A stretch of 64,000 nt of DNA, from NCBI RefSeq assembly GCF_016401385.1, contig NZ_JAEACF010000002.1, forward strand, positions 186,001-250,000. The letters are read 5' to 3'. The translations under genes and the position numbers were made by a program. This DNA comes from Fictibacillus halophilus. GTDB taxonomy: Bacteria > Bacillota > Bacilli > Bacillales > Fictibacillaceae. Positions within the stretch are counted from its first letter, which is position 1. Each line of letters starts with the position of its first letter. The notes under the pieces were generated by a model. It searched no databases. It saw nothing but the letters and a program-made list of their open reading frames with translations, and was not told the DNA's origin. This document shows, piece by piece, positions 25,100 to 34,826 of the stretch.

Positions 25100-26338
25100 T
25101 TAAGCAGCTTTTTGAATATTGATTTCTTTACCTTCTTTACGCCATTCTTTGTACTCAGCTGCAGCTGTAAACAGTACATCTGTTGAAGAATTCAATGCTG
25201 TTTCGAAAGAATCTTGTAAAACGCCTATGATAAAGCCAACTCCAACTACTTGCATCGCCACATCACCTGGAATTCCAAAAAGACTACACGCCAGAGGAAT
25301 CAACAACAAGGATCCTCCTGCAACTCCTGAAGCACCACACGCACATACAGCGGATAGAACACTTAGTAGAATTGCTGTTCCAAGATCGACTTGGATGTTA
25401 AGCGTATGAACGGCAGCAAGTGTCAAAACAGAGATCGTAACCGCAGCCCCTGCCATATTGATCGTCGCACCTAATGGGATGGATACTGAATAATTATCCT
25501 TGTCCAAACCAAGCTTCTCACATAACTTCATGTTTACAGGAATGTTAGAAGCGGAGCTACGTGTGAAGAATGCTGTAATTCCACTTTCTTTCAAGCATTT
25601 GAAAACAAGTGGGTACGGATTTTGGCGGATTGCTGTAAACACAATAAGTGGATTCACAACCAACGCAACAAATACCATACAACCAATTAATAGTCCTAAC
25701 AACTTACCATAACTTAATAATGAATCGATACCGTTCGACGTTATCGATTCAACGACTAGCCCCATGATTCCTAGCGGTGCAAATTTGATGACCCACGTCA
25801 CTAGTTTAGCTACAGCATCTGAAACGTTTGAGATCATCGTTTTTGTTGTTTCCTGCGCACTTCTTAAAGCAAGACCTAAAAGTACTGCCCATGCCAAGAT
25901 ACCAATATAGTTCGCGTTAACTAAAGCGTTAAATGGATTATCAACAACGTTCATCAATAATGTTTTGAGTACTTCGACGACACCACCTGGAGGGGTAACA
26001 TCTTCAGCTCCCTTACCAAGGGTCAGACCGACCGGGAAGATAAAGCTAGCAACAACCGCAATCAACCCTGCTAGAAAAGTTCCTAAAAGATATAGAGAAA
26101 TAATAGCTTTCATGTTTGTCTGATGGCCCGCTTTATGCTGGGCGATCGCTGACATAACTAAGAATAATACTAAAACAGGTGCGATTGCTTTTAGTGCACC
26201 TACAAATAACGTTCCAAAAATAACAACAGGTTTTGCTGCTTGCGGAATCGCTAAAGCTAAGATAATACCTACAATTAATCCGATAAAGATCTGTTTAACA
26301 AGACTTAGCTGATTCCACTTTTTCATTATACGTCTCAT
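25100..26338 (-). CDS. sstT: Serine/threonine:Na+ symporter SstT
   Basis: A DAACS-family (glutamate/neutral amino acid symporter fold) protein of about 412 residues. Diagnostic parts are the helical hairpin [20 protein letters not shown] (serine-rich HP1), [20 protein letters not shown] (helix TM7, where EAATs have NMDGT) and the late [20 protein letters not shown] hairpin; these are SstT rather than GltT features. N-terminal ribosome binding is weak; I chose ATG 26338 after GGTGATG, with 26353 and 26326 possible. Imports serine and threonine with sodium. Single-gene unit with its own terminator. Confidence 0.92.
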   Translation of the reverse strand: MRRIMKKWNQLSLVKQIFIGLIVGIILALAIPQAAKPVVIFGTLFVGALKAIAPVLVLFLVMSAIAQHKAGHQTNMKAIISLYLLGTFLAGLIAVVASFIFPVGLTLGKGAEDVTPPGGVVEVLKTLLMNVVDNPFNALVNANYIGILAWAVLLGLALRSAQETTKTMISNVSDAVAKLVTWVIKFAPLGIMGLVVESITSNGIDSLLSYGKLLGLLIGCMVFVALVVNPLIVFTAIRQNPYPLVFKCLKESGITAFFTRSSASNIPVNMKLCEKLGLDKDNYSVSIPLGATINMAGAAVTISVLTLAAVHTLNIQVDLGTAILLSVLSAVCACGASGVAGGSLLLIPLACSLFGIPGDVAMQVVGVGFIIGVLQDSFETALNSSTDVLFTAAAEYKEWRKEGKEINIQKAA

Positions 26339-26574
26339 AGATGTCATCACCAATCTAGTTAGAATTGTAAAGCTGTTAATCTGAATAAACCTGTAGTAAG
26401 ATATGCTTTAACCGATAGGACTATTGAATCACGACAAGTTTCATCCACCTGAAAAAGACAATTGTCTTTCTATTAAGTAGTATTATAGTAAGTATTTCGG
26501 CTTAATACAATGTATTTATAAAAGTTGTAATCATTTGAATATTTAGATAACATTAGACGCGTTCTTTTACAGAA

Positions 26575-26605
26575 ATAAAGCCTCAGGATTGAATTCCTAA
26601 GGCTT
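26575..26605 (-). terminator. Terminator of the second M4 protease
   Basis: AAGCCT-AGG / CCT-AGGCTT arms with an eight-base loop, then TTATTTCTG on the minus strand. Confidence 0.75.
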
Positions 26606-26634
26606 TTATTTCTATTCTTTTTATTAATGGACTA

Positions 26635-28302
26635 TCAATGAATACCAACCGCATCAAAGCCTGCGTTAACTGCCGTTACTTCTTCACTTCCCGACCCATA
26701 AAGATCGGTTGTAGCTTGTACGATGGCTTGACGAGCTTCACTGAAATTAGAATTTGATGTTAAGTAGACCGAAAGAGCACGGTAATATATTTTACCTAAT
26801 TTTTCTCTACCAAGCTCCTCACCAATCAGATAGGCAGCGTGATTCGTAATAGAAGAGTTAACATGCACCCCGCCATTATCTACATTCAGCGGCATGTTAT
26901 AATATTCATCCATATGTGCTGGATAGACGCCACTGCCGTATGCTGCTCTTTGTGGGTTGCTGACCACAACACTGTTCGGGTCGCTTAAGCTACGCAATCT
27001 CGTTACACCATCTGCTTTTGCAGCCGGTGCCATAATGTCCTCACCCATCTCCCAATCACTATCATCAACAAGCGCACCAAAAACGTCAGCGAACGATTCA
27101 TTAAGTGCTCCAGATTGATTACGGTAAGCTAGATTCGCGGTATGCGTAATCACACCATGTGTCATTTCGTGGGCCGCAACATCTAGACCTGCTGATAATG
27201 GAATGAAGAATTCACCGTCACCATCTCCATAGGCCATATAACGTCCATTCCAGAATGCATTATTGTAATCGACTCCCATGTGTACATAGGAATTGATCGC
27301 CATACCTTCTCCATCCAAAGAATTACGACCATGCTCATTCAAATAATACTCATAAACCTTTTCAGAATTATAGTGTGCATCAACAGCCGCCCGGTCATAG
27401 TCACTCGTAAAGGAAGCAGAATTTCCCGTATAAATCTTATCATTACTAGAGTCCCAATCACTTGTTGCATCATACGTAAAAATTCCTTCAAGACTCTCGT
27501 GTGAGTAATCCGCTAATGCAAATCTTGTTCCAGATTGCGGTTCTTTCACTCGTGTAATATGTAATTTTCTATGTTCACCATTAACCCCAAGGCCAGAGCC
27601 TGTTTGCGTTTTATGTTCATCAGCATGCATGAGCCCATTATATCGATCGATGACATTCCCTGTCTTAGCATCTACAAATACAAACCAGTTTCCAGGTTCT
27701 TCACCCATAAAGTTAACGTTTATTTTATAAGCGGTGTGATTCTTATTTTCAAACGGATAGATAACGAGCTCAGATGTTGGTTCATACGTTAGCTCTTGAG
27801 GGGCTTTAACCGATGATAAAGCAGCTTGTAGCGCATCTTGTTTACTGATGGCAGCTTTTGTGTCTACGAGTTGATCGACAATCGTTTGATTCGTTCTTCC
27901 ATTCACAGAAACGATCTCATGATTTTTATTAAAATGAGCAACGACTTCAGAACCTTCTACAGGAACGCCGTTGACTGCTTGTGTAAACCGTACGTGAGTC
28001 ATTCCAAGTTCATCTTTATTCACACTTTTTACTTTTAAATTTTTTTCAGGACTTTTAATACCTGTTTTATCTTGATTTTGCTTCATATATTCTATTGCAT
28101 TAGAAGAACTGCTAGCAGGGAACTTTTTTGAAGAACGTTCTTTCACAAAAAAAGGTACACTGGCTTTATCGTTCCATTCTTTAGCCACTTGAACACGGCT
28201 GACCTCTCTTGAATCAATAGGTTGTGCAAGTACATTAACCGGAATGGAACTTAATAGCAATGCAGATGACAGAATAACAGGTCCTATAAGCTTTTTCTTC
28301 AC
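26635..28302 (-). CDS. Secreted thermolysin-family (M4) neutral protease, second copy
   Basis: The product is 555 residues: signal peptide MKKKLIGPVILSSALLLSSI cleaved after VLA, FTP and PepSY propeptide domains (about 60-235), then the catalytic domain. Zinc site HEMTH (about residue 376), third ligand in GALNESFADVFG, and the C-terminal GGVHVNSSITNHAAYLI with the catalytic His. All family residues are present. Compared with the protease at 1.1-2.8 kb the catalytic cores align well, but the propeptides differ, so they are diverged paralogues rather than a recent duplication. ATG follows AGGAGGTAT. It is single, with a terminator 30 bp downstream. Confidence 0.95.
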   Translation of the reverse strand: MKKKLIGPVILSSALLLSSIPVNVLAQPIDSREVSRVQVAKEWNDKASVPFFVKERSSKKFPASSSSNAIEYMKQNQDKTGIKSPEKNLKVKSVNKDELGMTHVRFTQAVNGVPVEGSEVVAHFNKNHEIVSVNGRTNQTIVDQLVDTKAAISKQDALQAALSSVKAPQELTYEPTSELVIYPFENKNHTAYKINVNFMGEEPGNWFVFVDAKTGNVIDRYNGLMHADEHKTQTGSGLGVNGEHRKLHITRVKEPQSGTRFALADYSHESLEGIFTYDATSDWDSSNDKIYTGNSASFTSDYDRAAVDAHYNSEKVYEYYLNEHGRNSLDGEGMAINSYVHMGVDYNNAFWNGRYMAYGDGDGEFFIPLSAGLDVAAHEMTHGVITHTANLAYRNQSGALNESFADVFGALVDDSDWEMGEDIMAPAAKADGVTRLRSLSDPNSVVVSNPQRAAYGSGVYPAHMDEYYNMPLNVDNGGVHVNSSITNHAAYLIGEELGREKLGKIYYRALSVYLTSNSNFSEARQAIVQATTDLYGSGSEEVTAVNAGFDAVGIH

Positions 28303-28602
28303 GTAACTATACCTCCTATTAATTGGTTATTATCATTATATAGGAGAGGAAAAAATTCCGAATGAACACTAAGAATTATCTTAATTTTACAAAAATACAA
28401 TAATAACTAAGGGCATGAGCGTTGTATAGGTGAAATCTACTATTTAAGACTAACGTGTTCAAAAATTCAAAGGAGAATCTCTCACTACTTTTCAGCCCCA
28501 TAAAAAAAGAAAAAAGCAACGGCCTCACCTGCTTTCTTCTTCATTAAGAAATCTATAATTTAAATTTAGTTCCTATCCTATTCATTTCCTGAATGATATG
28601 AC
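28303..28602. other. Intergenic region upstream of second protease
   Basis: A 300-bp A+T-rich stretch. It should contain the protease promoter near its left end. At 28510-28545 AAAGAAAAAAGCA faces TGCTTTCTTCTT across a ten-base loop, a possible weak terminator for the peptidase gene to the right. I see no gene in it. Confidence 0.4.
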
Positions 28603-29280
28603 TTAAGAACTAACTTTACTTAAAAGTTTCCAATGTCCTTCAGAAATCACTTCAGCCTTTCCATCGATTACTTTAATGGCAGTGTCATCATCAATAGCGT
28701 ATGCTTTCCCCTGGATTTCAGCAGCCCATTGTTCTGCAGCTGCCATGGTGTTTTCCGGTAGCATCTCGTGATCAACATGTGGAAAGATTGAAAAATCGAC
28801 TAATCCAAGTGCTTGATCCCCACCGCTCGGTGGAGTCCAGCCAACGAACGCTTCTCCAATATGAGGCGCCATCACCATACTTCCTGCACTCATACCCACA
28901 TAAACGGCACGAAGAGTCGGTAAGAGTTCGGCGAGCCCGGACTGCTGCATCCAATGGCAAAGGTAGAGAGCGTCTCCGCCCGAAACCAATAAGACGTCGG
29001 TCTCTTTTACGAGGGGTACCCAACGTTCTTTATCTAGGCTTGGTAGCGCTGTAAGCTCCAGCACACCAACAGATTTCCAACCTAGGTTAACCATAGGATT
29101 CTGTTCTTTTCCGCTGATAAATTCCCAAGCTTTCACACCTGGTCCTACCCAGGGATGTCCGTACATTGCGGTAGGTATACATAGGGCATTGCATTCAGCA
29201 ATCTGCTTGTCCAACATATCAACGAGCGCCTCATGTATACTTTTGTTATTCACGCCACCCGATGTGAGCAGTAATTTCAT
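28603..29280 (-). CDS. Peptidase family S51 (dipeptidase E / cyanophycinase-like) protein
   Basis: The product is 225 residues. The nucleophile elbow is YVGMSAGSMVMAP (Ser about residue 133), preceded by DVLLVSGGDALYL, the usual Gly-Gly pair before the catalytic region. HVDHEMLPE probably supplies the catalytic His. PepE-type enzymes cleave N-terminal Asp-Xaa dipeptides. It has no signal peptide, so it is cytoplasmic. The ATG follows GAGGAGGCG. Family membership is clear; Asp-dipeptide specificity is presumed from the family. Confidence 0.85.
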   Translation of the reverse strand: MKLLLTSGGVNNKSIHEALVDMLDKQIAECNALCIPTAMYGHPWVGPGVKAWEFISGKEQNPMVNLGWKSVGVLELTALPSLDKERWVPLVKETDVLLVSGGDALYLCHWMQQSGLAELLPTLRAVYVGMSAGSMVMAPHIGEAFVGWTPPSGGDQALGLVDFSIFPHVDHEMLPENTMAAAEQWAAEIQGKAYAIDDDTAIKVIDGKAEVISEGHWKLLSKVSS

Positions 29281-29382
29281 AAAGGAACGCCTCCTCGAAT
29301 CTTTTAGTATGATTTATAATTCTACAAGAACGATCACCTTCCTCTAGTTGAATGCCGGACTACAATCATATAAAGAACTAAA

Positions 29383-29415
29383 AAAAACAGTATGAAACAC
29401 GTCTGGTCTCATACT
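29383..29415 (-). terminator. Terminator of the dus gene
   Basis: AGTATGA / TCATACT arms with a 13-base loop and T-runs on both sides (TTTTTTTAG on the minus strand). Confidence 0.75.
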
Positions 29416-29438
29416 ATTTTTAAATGTTTTATATGCTA

Positions 29439-30395
29439 TTACAATTCTAAGTTATCTAGCAACGCTCTCACTTCATCCGTTGATTTTGTATTCATCAACT
29501 GATTTCGCAATTCGGCCGCTCCAGGGAATCCTTTTACATAGATTTTGAAAAAGCGGTGAAGTCCTGTGATGGAGCGCGGCACTTCTTCTGCGTATTGATC
29601 TTGTAGGTCGAGCTGCAGTCGTAATAGATCCAGATATTCCTTGCTGCTGTGCTCTCTTGGCTCTTTTTCAAAAGCAAAAGGATTCTTAAAGATTCCACGC
29701 CCGATCATGACACCATCGATACCGTACTTTTCTGCAAGTTCCAGCCCGACTTGACGGTCCGGAATGTCTCCATTGATCGTTAACAGCGTATCTGGTGCGA
29801 TTCTGTCACGAAGTTTTTTAATTTCAGGAATAAGCTCCCAATGGGCATCTACAAGACTCATTTCCTCTCTTGTGCGTAAATGAATAGAAAGGTTCGCAAT
29901 ATCCTGCTCTAAAATATGCGTAAGCCAAGCTTCCCATTCATCAATCTCTTTAAAACCAAGTCGTGTTTTCACGCTAACAGGCAGTCCGCCCGCTTTAGCC
30001 GCCTGAATCAAATCCGCCGCTACATCTGGGCGTAGAATAAGGCCGCTTCCTTTTCCTCTTTGTGCAACATTCGGTACAGGGCAGCCCATGTTAATGTCGA
30101 TTCCTTTAAAGCCCATCTCTTTCATGCCAATACTCATTTGACGAAAATATTCAGGGTTATCTCCCCATATATGTGCCACCATCGGCTGTTCATCTTCTGT
30201 AAACGTCAAACGACCGCGAACACTTTTTAATCCTTCTGGATGACAATAGCTATCCGAGTTGGTAAACTCCGTAAAAAACACATCTGGTCGCCCAGCTTTA
30301 CTTACGACATGACGAAAAACAACATCTGTTACATCCTCCATCGGAGCAAGTACAAAAAATGGACGCGGTAGATCACGCCAAAAATTATCTATCAT
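29439..30395 (-). CDS. tRNA-dihydrouridine synthase (Dus family)
   Basis: An FMN-dependent tRNA uridine reductase of 318 residues. Motifs in order: [17 protein letters not shown] (FMN strand 1), [33 protein letters not shown] with the catalytic Cys (about residue 103), [10 protein letters not shown] and [20 protein letters not shown] near residue 235. The family reduces specific uridines in the D-loop. It is not adjacent to lysS or the folate genes where the main dusB usually sits, so it is probably the second Bacillus Dus paralogue. ATG follows GAGAGGATTTGAGC. Confidence 0.9.
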   Translation of the reverse strand: MIDNFWRDLPRPFFVLAPMEDVTDVVFRHVVSKAGRPDVFFTEFTNSDSYCHPEGLKSVRGRLTFTEDEQPMVAHIWGDNPEYFRQMSIGMKEMGFKGIDINMGCPVPNVAQRGKGSGLILRPDVAADLIQAAKAGGLPVSVKTRLGFKEIDEWEAWLTHILEQDIANLSIHLRTREEMSLVDAHWELIPEIKKLRDRIAPDTLLTINGDIPDRQVGLELAEKYGIDGVMIGRGIFKNPFAFEKEPREHSSKEYLDLLRLQLDLQDQYAEEVPRSITGLHRFFKIYVKGFPGAAELRNQLMNTKSTDEVRALLDNLEL

Positions 30396-30529
30396 TAATG
30401 CTCAAATCCTCTCACTATAGTGCAACTTAAAATCCCGGTTAAATAAATATTCTTTTACACTTATAACATGATTCTTAGCTCAATATCAATCACTGCACAT
30501 GTATAATTTATGGAAAATCGTTAATGCGC

Positions 30530-30559
30530 GAAAAAAGCCTCATCCCAAGGAATAAGGCT
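30530..30559 (-). terminator. Terminator of the acylation cassette
   Basis: AGCCT-ATTCC / GGGAT-AGGCT stem followed by TTTTTTCGCGC on the minus strand, 39 bp past the last gene. Confidence 0.85.
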
Positions 30560-30597
30560 ACATGTATGACTCTAAATAATTTGGTCATTTAATTCTT

Positions 30598-31503
30598 TTA
30601 TAAATAACCCATTCTCTTAAGTTCCTCGTATACGATCCAAGAAAACTTTTTTCTTCCCTCACTGTTTAAATGATCAGGATCAATGAAATATTCTTTGTTG
30701 TTTACGAATCTTTGATCACTCATATAATTTAATAATGGAACATTTAAATCAAGAGATTCTAAGTGCTGATATACAAGTCTATCCATTACGTTTTCATCAA
30801 AATATTCTAGGTAAGACTGATGAACTGGCTCCATGGTCAATACGACTTGGTAGCCTTTCTCTTTGCAAAAATCTACAATTTCTCTTAACTGCTTTACATT
30901 TGGTTCAATGTTATTGTTTTCTTCGGCTTCTCGGTACTGGTCTTCTATTTTCTCATACTTTCTTTCCGAATAATTTTTACCGTTATTTGACCAAGGTTGA
31001 TGAGAATCCCATCGTAAGTCTTTTAGTTTACCCGTGATTGCAGAGCTAAGACTCGCCGTATTTGTCCCAGGTAAGTTTAAGTAAGTGTAATAATCAATTG
31101 AATTAAACGGTTCGATATCCCTTCGATCCAAAATCCTATAATAGTTCCCGATGTTCTTAGCCTCATAATTGACAAAAGTCATTTGAGAGATGGAAACGAG
31201 AACGACACCACCAGGTTTAAGATGCTCGCTATACTCTTTCAATAATTTATAGTCGTATTGAATGGTCTGAGAAGGAAGCGCTAAGTCCAGATGGGACAAA
31301 CCAGTGGGCTTAAAATAATAACCATACATTGAATGAGATGCACCTAGATTGATGATATCAACAGGATGTGGTTCTTTCTTAAATGCCAGTATGTCATGGT
31401 CAATATTGTAATCATATGAATCCTTAACAAATTGATTAATAGGCATAAAAAGCAGGGTAACAACACCGATGATAATTGTTAACTTGATGAATAAACGTAC
31501 CAT
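30598..31503 (-). CDS. SGNH/DltD-like protein, last gene of the acylation cassette
   Basis: The product is 301 residues from the ATG at 31503, preceded by AAAGGA; a TTG at 31521 lies in front of that site. An N-terminal membrane anchor (LFIKLTIIIGVVTLLFMPIN) is followed by an extracytoplasmic domain. SGNH features: INLGASHSMYGYY (nucleophile-type Ser about residue 55) and DPDHLNSEGRKKFS near the C-terminus (Asp-x-x-His). These match DltD/AlgX-type partners of MBOAT proteins, which complete acyl transfer onto a cell-envelope polymer outside the membrane. It is shorter than DltD (~390-420 aa). 72 bp separate it from the MBOAT gene. Acceptor polymer unknown. Confidence 0.85.
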   Translation of the reverse strand: MVRLFIKLTIIIGVVTLLFMPINQFVKDSYDYNIDHDILAFKKEPHPVDIINLGASHSMYGYYFKPTGLSHLDLALPSQTIQYDYKLLKEYSEHLKPGGVVLVSISQMTFVNYEAKNIGNYYRILDRRDIEPFNSIDYYTYLNLPGTNTASLSSAITGKLKDLRWDSHQPWSNNGKNYSERKYEKIEDQYREAEENNNIEPNVKQLREIVDFCKEKGYQVVLTMEPVHQSYLEYFDENVMDRLVYQHLESLDLNVPLLNYMSDQRFVNNKEYFIDPDHLNSEGRKKFSWIVYEELKRMGYL

Positions 31504-31575
31504 AGCAAATCCTTTCAACACCGTGTTTCTTTTACCAAATATTCACCTAAACTACACATGGAAGTTGTATTTGTA

Positions 31576-33027
31576 TCAAAATCCACCATAAACAAATCCA
31601 TCACCAGTAACACCTAATATAAGAACTGAAAAAATAAGAAAAATATAAAATGCCAACCTTGTAAATGTGGAGCGCTTTGATAAAAATTCCCATGTCGAAC
31701 CATTGTTTCTTTCTATATATTGAAACAGTTGTAAAATAATAAAGAAAAAAATGAAAAGTAGCAGATCAAATAACGGAAAAATTTCAAAAGCTTTAATCAT
31801 TCCCACCGGGCTCCAAGAGCTGATGCTCAAGAAAAGTTTTGCATGATCAAATGCTTGTGCTACGGTATCCGATCGAAAAAAAACTCTGGAAAAGCAAACG
31901 AGCAGGAAGGTTATTGCAATTTTCAACCACCTATGGAGCACTGGGCTTCTATCCAATCGAATAAAGGAAGCCATACTTTCACGATAAGATTTCGTTGCAT
32001 CTCCAAACACGCGATAAAACCCATGAATGAGACCCCATATAATAAACGTCCATGCGGCTCCGTGCCAAATGCCACTTACTAAAAAGGTAATCACGATCGC
32101 AAAATAAATTTGGCTTCTCTTCTTTTTCCCCTTACATAACGGGAAAAAAATGTAGTCCCTAAGCCATGTTGAGAGCGTAATATGCCATCTGCTCCAAAAA
32201 TCTGCAATCGAAACGGCAAAGTGCGGCTGCTTAAAGTTTTCAGTTAAATTGATTCCCAGCATTCTTGCACTACCAATGGCAATGTCACTGCACGCTGAAA
32301 AATCAGCGTACAACTGGATCGAGAACAAAATAGTAGCGAGTACGATTTCTGAACCAGTCGGGTTAGGACTATCGTATACACTAGCAACGATTGGAGCTAG
32401 TCGATCTGCAATTAATGTCTTTTTAAAAAAACCCCATGCAATTCGCTTCATTCCATAGACTAAATTTTCATAGTTTAAACGCTGTTCGACTTTCAATTGT
32501 GGAATTAATTTTTTGGCACGTTCAATTGGCCCAGCAACCAGTTGTGGGAAAAATGCAAAATAGACCGAAAAATAACCATAATGTCTTTCAGCTTTTTGCT
32601 TTCCATAGAAAATATCCACAAGATAACTTACAGCTTGAAATGTATAAAATGAAATGGCTAATGGCAAAACGATCTCTTGGTAGGGTATTGCATAATTCCA
32701 ACCCATGAATGTTGCCAACGACCGAAGCGACTCATTCACAAAATTAAAATATTTAAACCAACCAAGAAAAAACAACAATACAGAAATACCAACGACCATG
32801 GCTTTTTTCTTCTGTTTTTTTGTCTCCTGTTTTTCAATGAAGATTCCAGTAAAATAAGTAAAAGCTGTGCTAATTAAGAGTAATAATATAAATTGAATAC
32901 TTAAACTAGCGTAAAACACGTAACTCGCAACCAATAAAAGAATCCATCTCAATCGATGGGGGATTATATAATTCAACAAAACGGTTATTGCGAGAAATAG
33001 AAGAAACTCAATTGATATAAAAGTCAT
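31576..33027 (-). CDS. MBOAT family membrane O-acyltransferase (AlgI/DltB-like)
   Basis: A polytopic protein of 483 residues, about eleven membrane segments, close to AlgI length. Signature stretches: QLVAGPIERAKKLIPQL (about 160), FWSRWHITLSTWLRDYIFFP (about 265) and SGIWHGAAWTFIIWGLIHGF, whose second His (about residue 328) is the conserved MBOAT catalytic His. MBOAT proteins move acyl groups from a cytoplasmic carrier across the membrane to a periplasmic or wall acceptor. Here the carrier and ligase are encoded just upstream and an SGNH partner just downstream, as in Dlt. ATG follows AGGTGGTTGA. Confidence 0.93.
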   Translation of the reverse strand: MTFISIEFLLFLAITVLLNYIIPHRLRWILLLVASYVFYASLSIQFILLLLISTAFTYFTGIFIEKQETKKQKKKAMVVGISVLLFFLGWFKYFNFVNESLRSLATFMGWNYAIPYQEIVLPLAISFYTFQAVSYLVDIFYGKQKAERHYGYFSVYFAFFPQLVAGPIERAKKLIPQLKVEQRLNYENLVYGMKRIAWGFFKKTLIADRLAPIVASVYDSPNPTGSEIVLATILFSIQLYADFSACSDIAIGSARMLGINLTENFKQPHFAVSIADFWSRWHITLSTWLRDYIFFPLCKGKKKRSQIYFAIVITFLVSGIWHGAAWTFIIWGLIHGFYRVFGDATKSYRESMASFIRLDRSPVLHRWLKIAITFLLVCFSRVFFRSDTVAQAFDHAKLFLSISSWSPVGMIKAFEIFPLFDLLLFIFFFIILQLFQYIERNNGSTWEFLSKRSTFTRLAFYIFLIFSVLILGVTGDGFVYGGF

Positions 33028-33139
33028 TCAACCACCTGATAATAAATCAACTTATAATTTTTCTGATAAATCGAACTAGAAATCATGCACAAATGGCATT
33101 ACAACGCGTTGGTCGGTCTTAGAGATCACCGACTATACA

Positions 33140-34534
33140 TTAGCCCAGTTTAGGAAGGTCTGAATAGAGAATTTTCCCATAATGATTACGTGGAATTTCC
33201 GCTATTCTCATAATCTTAAAGCCCTTCAAGTTTAATTTTTCTTTGACTATTTTTTTTATCTGAACATAATCATCTCTTAATGTGTAGATATACATTTGGT
33301 CATCACTTCCAGCACAGATACAATCGTGGCCATGCTCATGTAAAAACGCTTCTACATCATCAAGACCGATGCGGTTTCCGTACACTTTAATCATTCTTTT
33401 GATGCGCCCCGATATAAAGAAATACCCATCCTCATCAAAGTAAGCCATATCTCCTGTACGCAAAACACCTTTATTCTCATCTTTTTTCGAAAGATCGAAT
33501 AACGACTCCGCATACCCTAAGGAAACATTTGGCCCTTTGTATATCAATTCACCTATCAAATGAGGTGATGTAATTTTGTTTCCATTGTCATCTTGAAGAA
33601 TCAGCTCTCCACCTGGAATAGCGACACCAATACTTCCAGCTTTTTCAATGTTTTTTTCATAGGGTAAATAGGACATCCGCGCTGTCGCCTCAGTTTGACC
33701 GTACATGGTAAAAAACTGAATCCCTTTCTGATTACACACATTAGCAAATTTGAGCGATAGAGTTTCGCTCAATTTCCCACCTGCCTGAGTTAGTTTTCTC
33801 AAACTTGGAAGACTAAGCTCTTCAAACTTCAACCTGTCAAGCATCTCATACACAAAAGGAACTCCACCAAATGTTGTGATCTGTTGTTCCTTACATAAAT
33901 TCCAAAAATCCATACTCATGATAGAAGCCCCCGTTACAACGACGGTGGCTCCACATATGAAATGGCTGTTAATAATAGAAAGCCCGTAGGAGTAATTCAT
34001 TGGTAGTGTAGTGATCGGTTTTTCGTTTTCATGGATATCAAGGTACTTTGCTATTGATACAGCGTTTTCAAAAATATTTTCATAGCTTAGACGAACAAAT
34101 TTGGGGCTCCCCGTACTTCCAGAGGTTGTTAAGAGGAGAGCAAGATGTTCATGAAGATTATGTTGAAAATGGGTGGGACATTTATATAATGTGTAATCTC
34201 CATATACAAATGAAGAATCCATTGTCTTTGAGAGTTCTTGATTATTACTACTTGCCCAGATGTATGCAGGCTTATAAAGATGAACCAGTCTTCGTAACCG
34301 ATCTATATGGATGGATGCATCCAAAAGCACGGGGACAACGCCACCTCTAATAAAGCCCACGTAGCCAAATAAAGACTCTTTATTATTTGAACACAAACAA
34401 AAAACGAGCGTTCTTTCACCCACATTACCGCAGATGGCATCAGATATTTCTATCATTTCAGAGTATGAATATTCTCGGTCTGCATATACAGCGGTGCGGT
34501 TCCCAAACTGCTCCATTTTTTTGAAGCTATTCAT
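33140..34534 (-). CDS. AMP-dependent acid:carrier ligase (DltA-like adenylating enzyme)
   Basis: A stand-alone ANL-superfamily adenylation enzyme of 464 residues. Core motifs: LLLTTSGSTGSPKFVRLSYE (ATP phosphate loop, about 134), FFTMYGQTEATARMSYLP (A5), GELIYKGPNVSLGYAE, VLRTGDMAYFDEDGYFFISG with the adenylate-binding Asp, and the C-terminal NHYGKILYSDL carrying the adenylation Lys. It overlaps the carrier protein gene by 8 bp, so it most likely loads that carrier. The acid is not predictable by eye; it lacks the clear DltA sequence signature for D-alanine and could use another amino or short acid. After it comes a 112-bp gap containing a 6-bp hairpin (33112-33133) before the MBOAT gene. Confidence 0.88.
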   Translation of the reverse strand: MNSFKKMEQFGNRTAVYADREYSYSEMIEISDAICGNVGERTLVFCLCSNNKESLFGYVGFIRGGVVPVLLDASIHIDRLRRLVHLYKPAYIWASSNNQELSKTMDSSFVYGDYTLYKCPTHFQHNLHEHLALLLTTSGSTGSPKFVRLSYENIFENAVSIAKYLDIHENEKPITTLPMNYSYGLSIINSHFICGATVVVTGASIMSMDFWNLCKEQQITTFGGVPFVYEMLDRLKFEELSLPSLRKLTQAGGKLSETLSLKFANVCNQKGIQFFTMYGQTEATARMSYLPYEKNIEKAGSIGVAIPGGELILQDDNGNKITSPHLIGELIYKGPNVSLGYAESLFDLSKKDENKGVLRTGDMAYFDEDGYFFISGRIKRMIKVYGNRIGLDDVEAFLHEHGHDCICAGSDDQMYIYTLRDDYVQIKKIVKEKLNLKGFKIMRIAEIPRNHYGKILYSDLPKLG

Positions 34535-34775
34535 TAATCATGTTCACTCCCAAACGTTCCAATAGCTCAATTCCAGACTGATAAGAGTTGAATTCAGTCA
34601 TCCATTCTGAATCTAATGAGACATCGAATACATCCTCAATCTCACTAATGAGCGCCATATGTGCAATGGAATCCCATTCTGCTGATTCTGCTAATTCTAG
34701 ATTCTCAACCACTTCATCTTCCTCTAGTTCCAACACATGAATAAAAGCATTTTTATATTTTTCGATATTTCTCAT
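34527..34775 (-). CDS. Acyl/peptidyl carrier protein
   Basis: An 82-residue four-helix carrier. The phosphopantetheine Ser is in SAEWDSIAHMALISEIEDVF (about residue 36), the standard DS-x-x-x-(M/L) motif on helix II. It is acidic as expected. First gene of the cassette; ATG follows AAAGGGTG. The following ligase gene overlaps it. It is distinct from fatty-acid AcpP, which is normally next to fabD/fabG, and is analogous to DltC. Confidence 0.9.
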   Translation of the reverse strand: MRNIEKYKNAFIHVLELEEDEVVENLELAESAEWDSIAHMALISEIEDVFDVSLDSEWMTEFNSYQSGIELLERLGVNMINE

Positions 34776-34797
34776 CGTTTACACCCTTTCCATAATG

Positions 34798-34826
34798 ACT
34801 GTTTCTGCATTTGAGGGAGAAACAGT
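34798..34826. promoter_or_regulatory. Inverted repeat in the leader of the acylation cassette
   Basis: Perfect 9-bp arms ACTGTTTCT and AGAAACAGT, 11-base loop, starting 23 bp upstream of the carrier gene start. It could be an mRNA leader hairpin or an operator; it does not cover the AAAGGG ribosome binding site. Confidence 0.45.

Noticed and set aside
26339..26574. T-box or riboswitch leader before sstT
   Set aside because: The region is A+T-rich without T-box signature sequences or recognisable aptamer structure.
33140..34775. Siderophore (petrobactin-like) AsbC/AsbD pair
   Set aside because: The Fur box and ligase-carrier pair made this tempting, but the MBOAT and SGNH genes and absence of NIS synthetases or an NRPS favour polymer O-acylation; not fully excluded.
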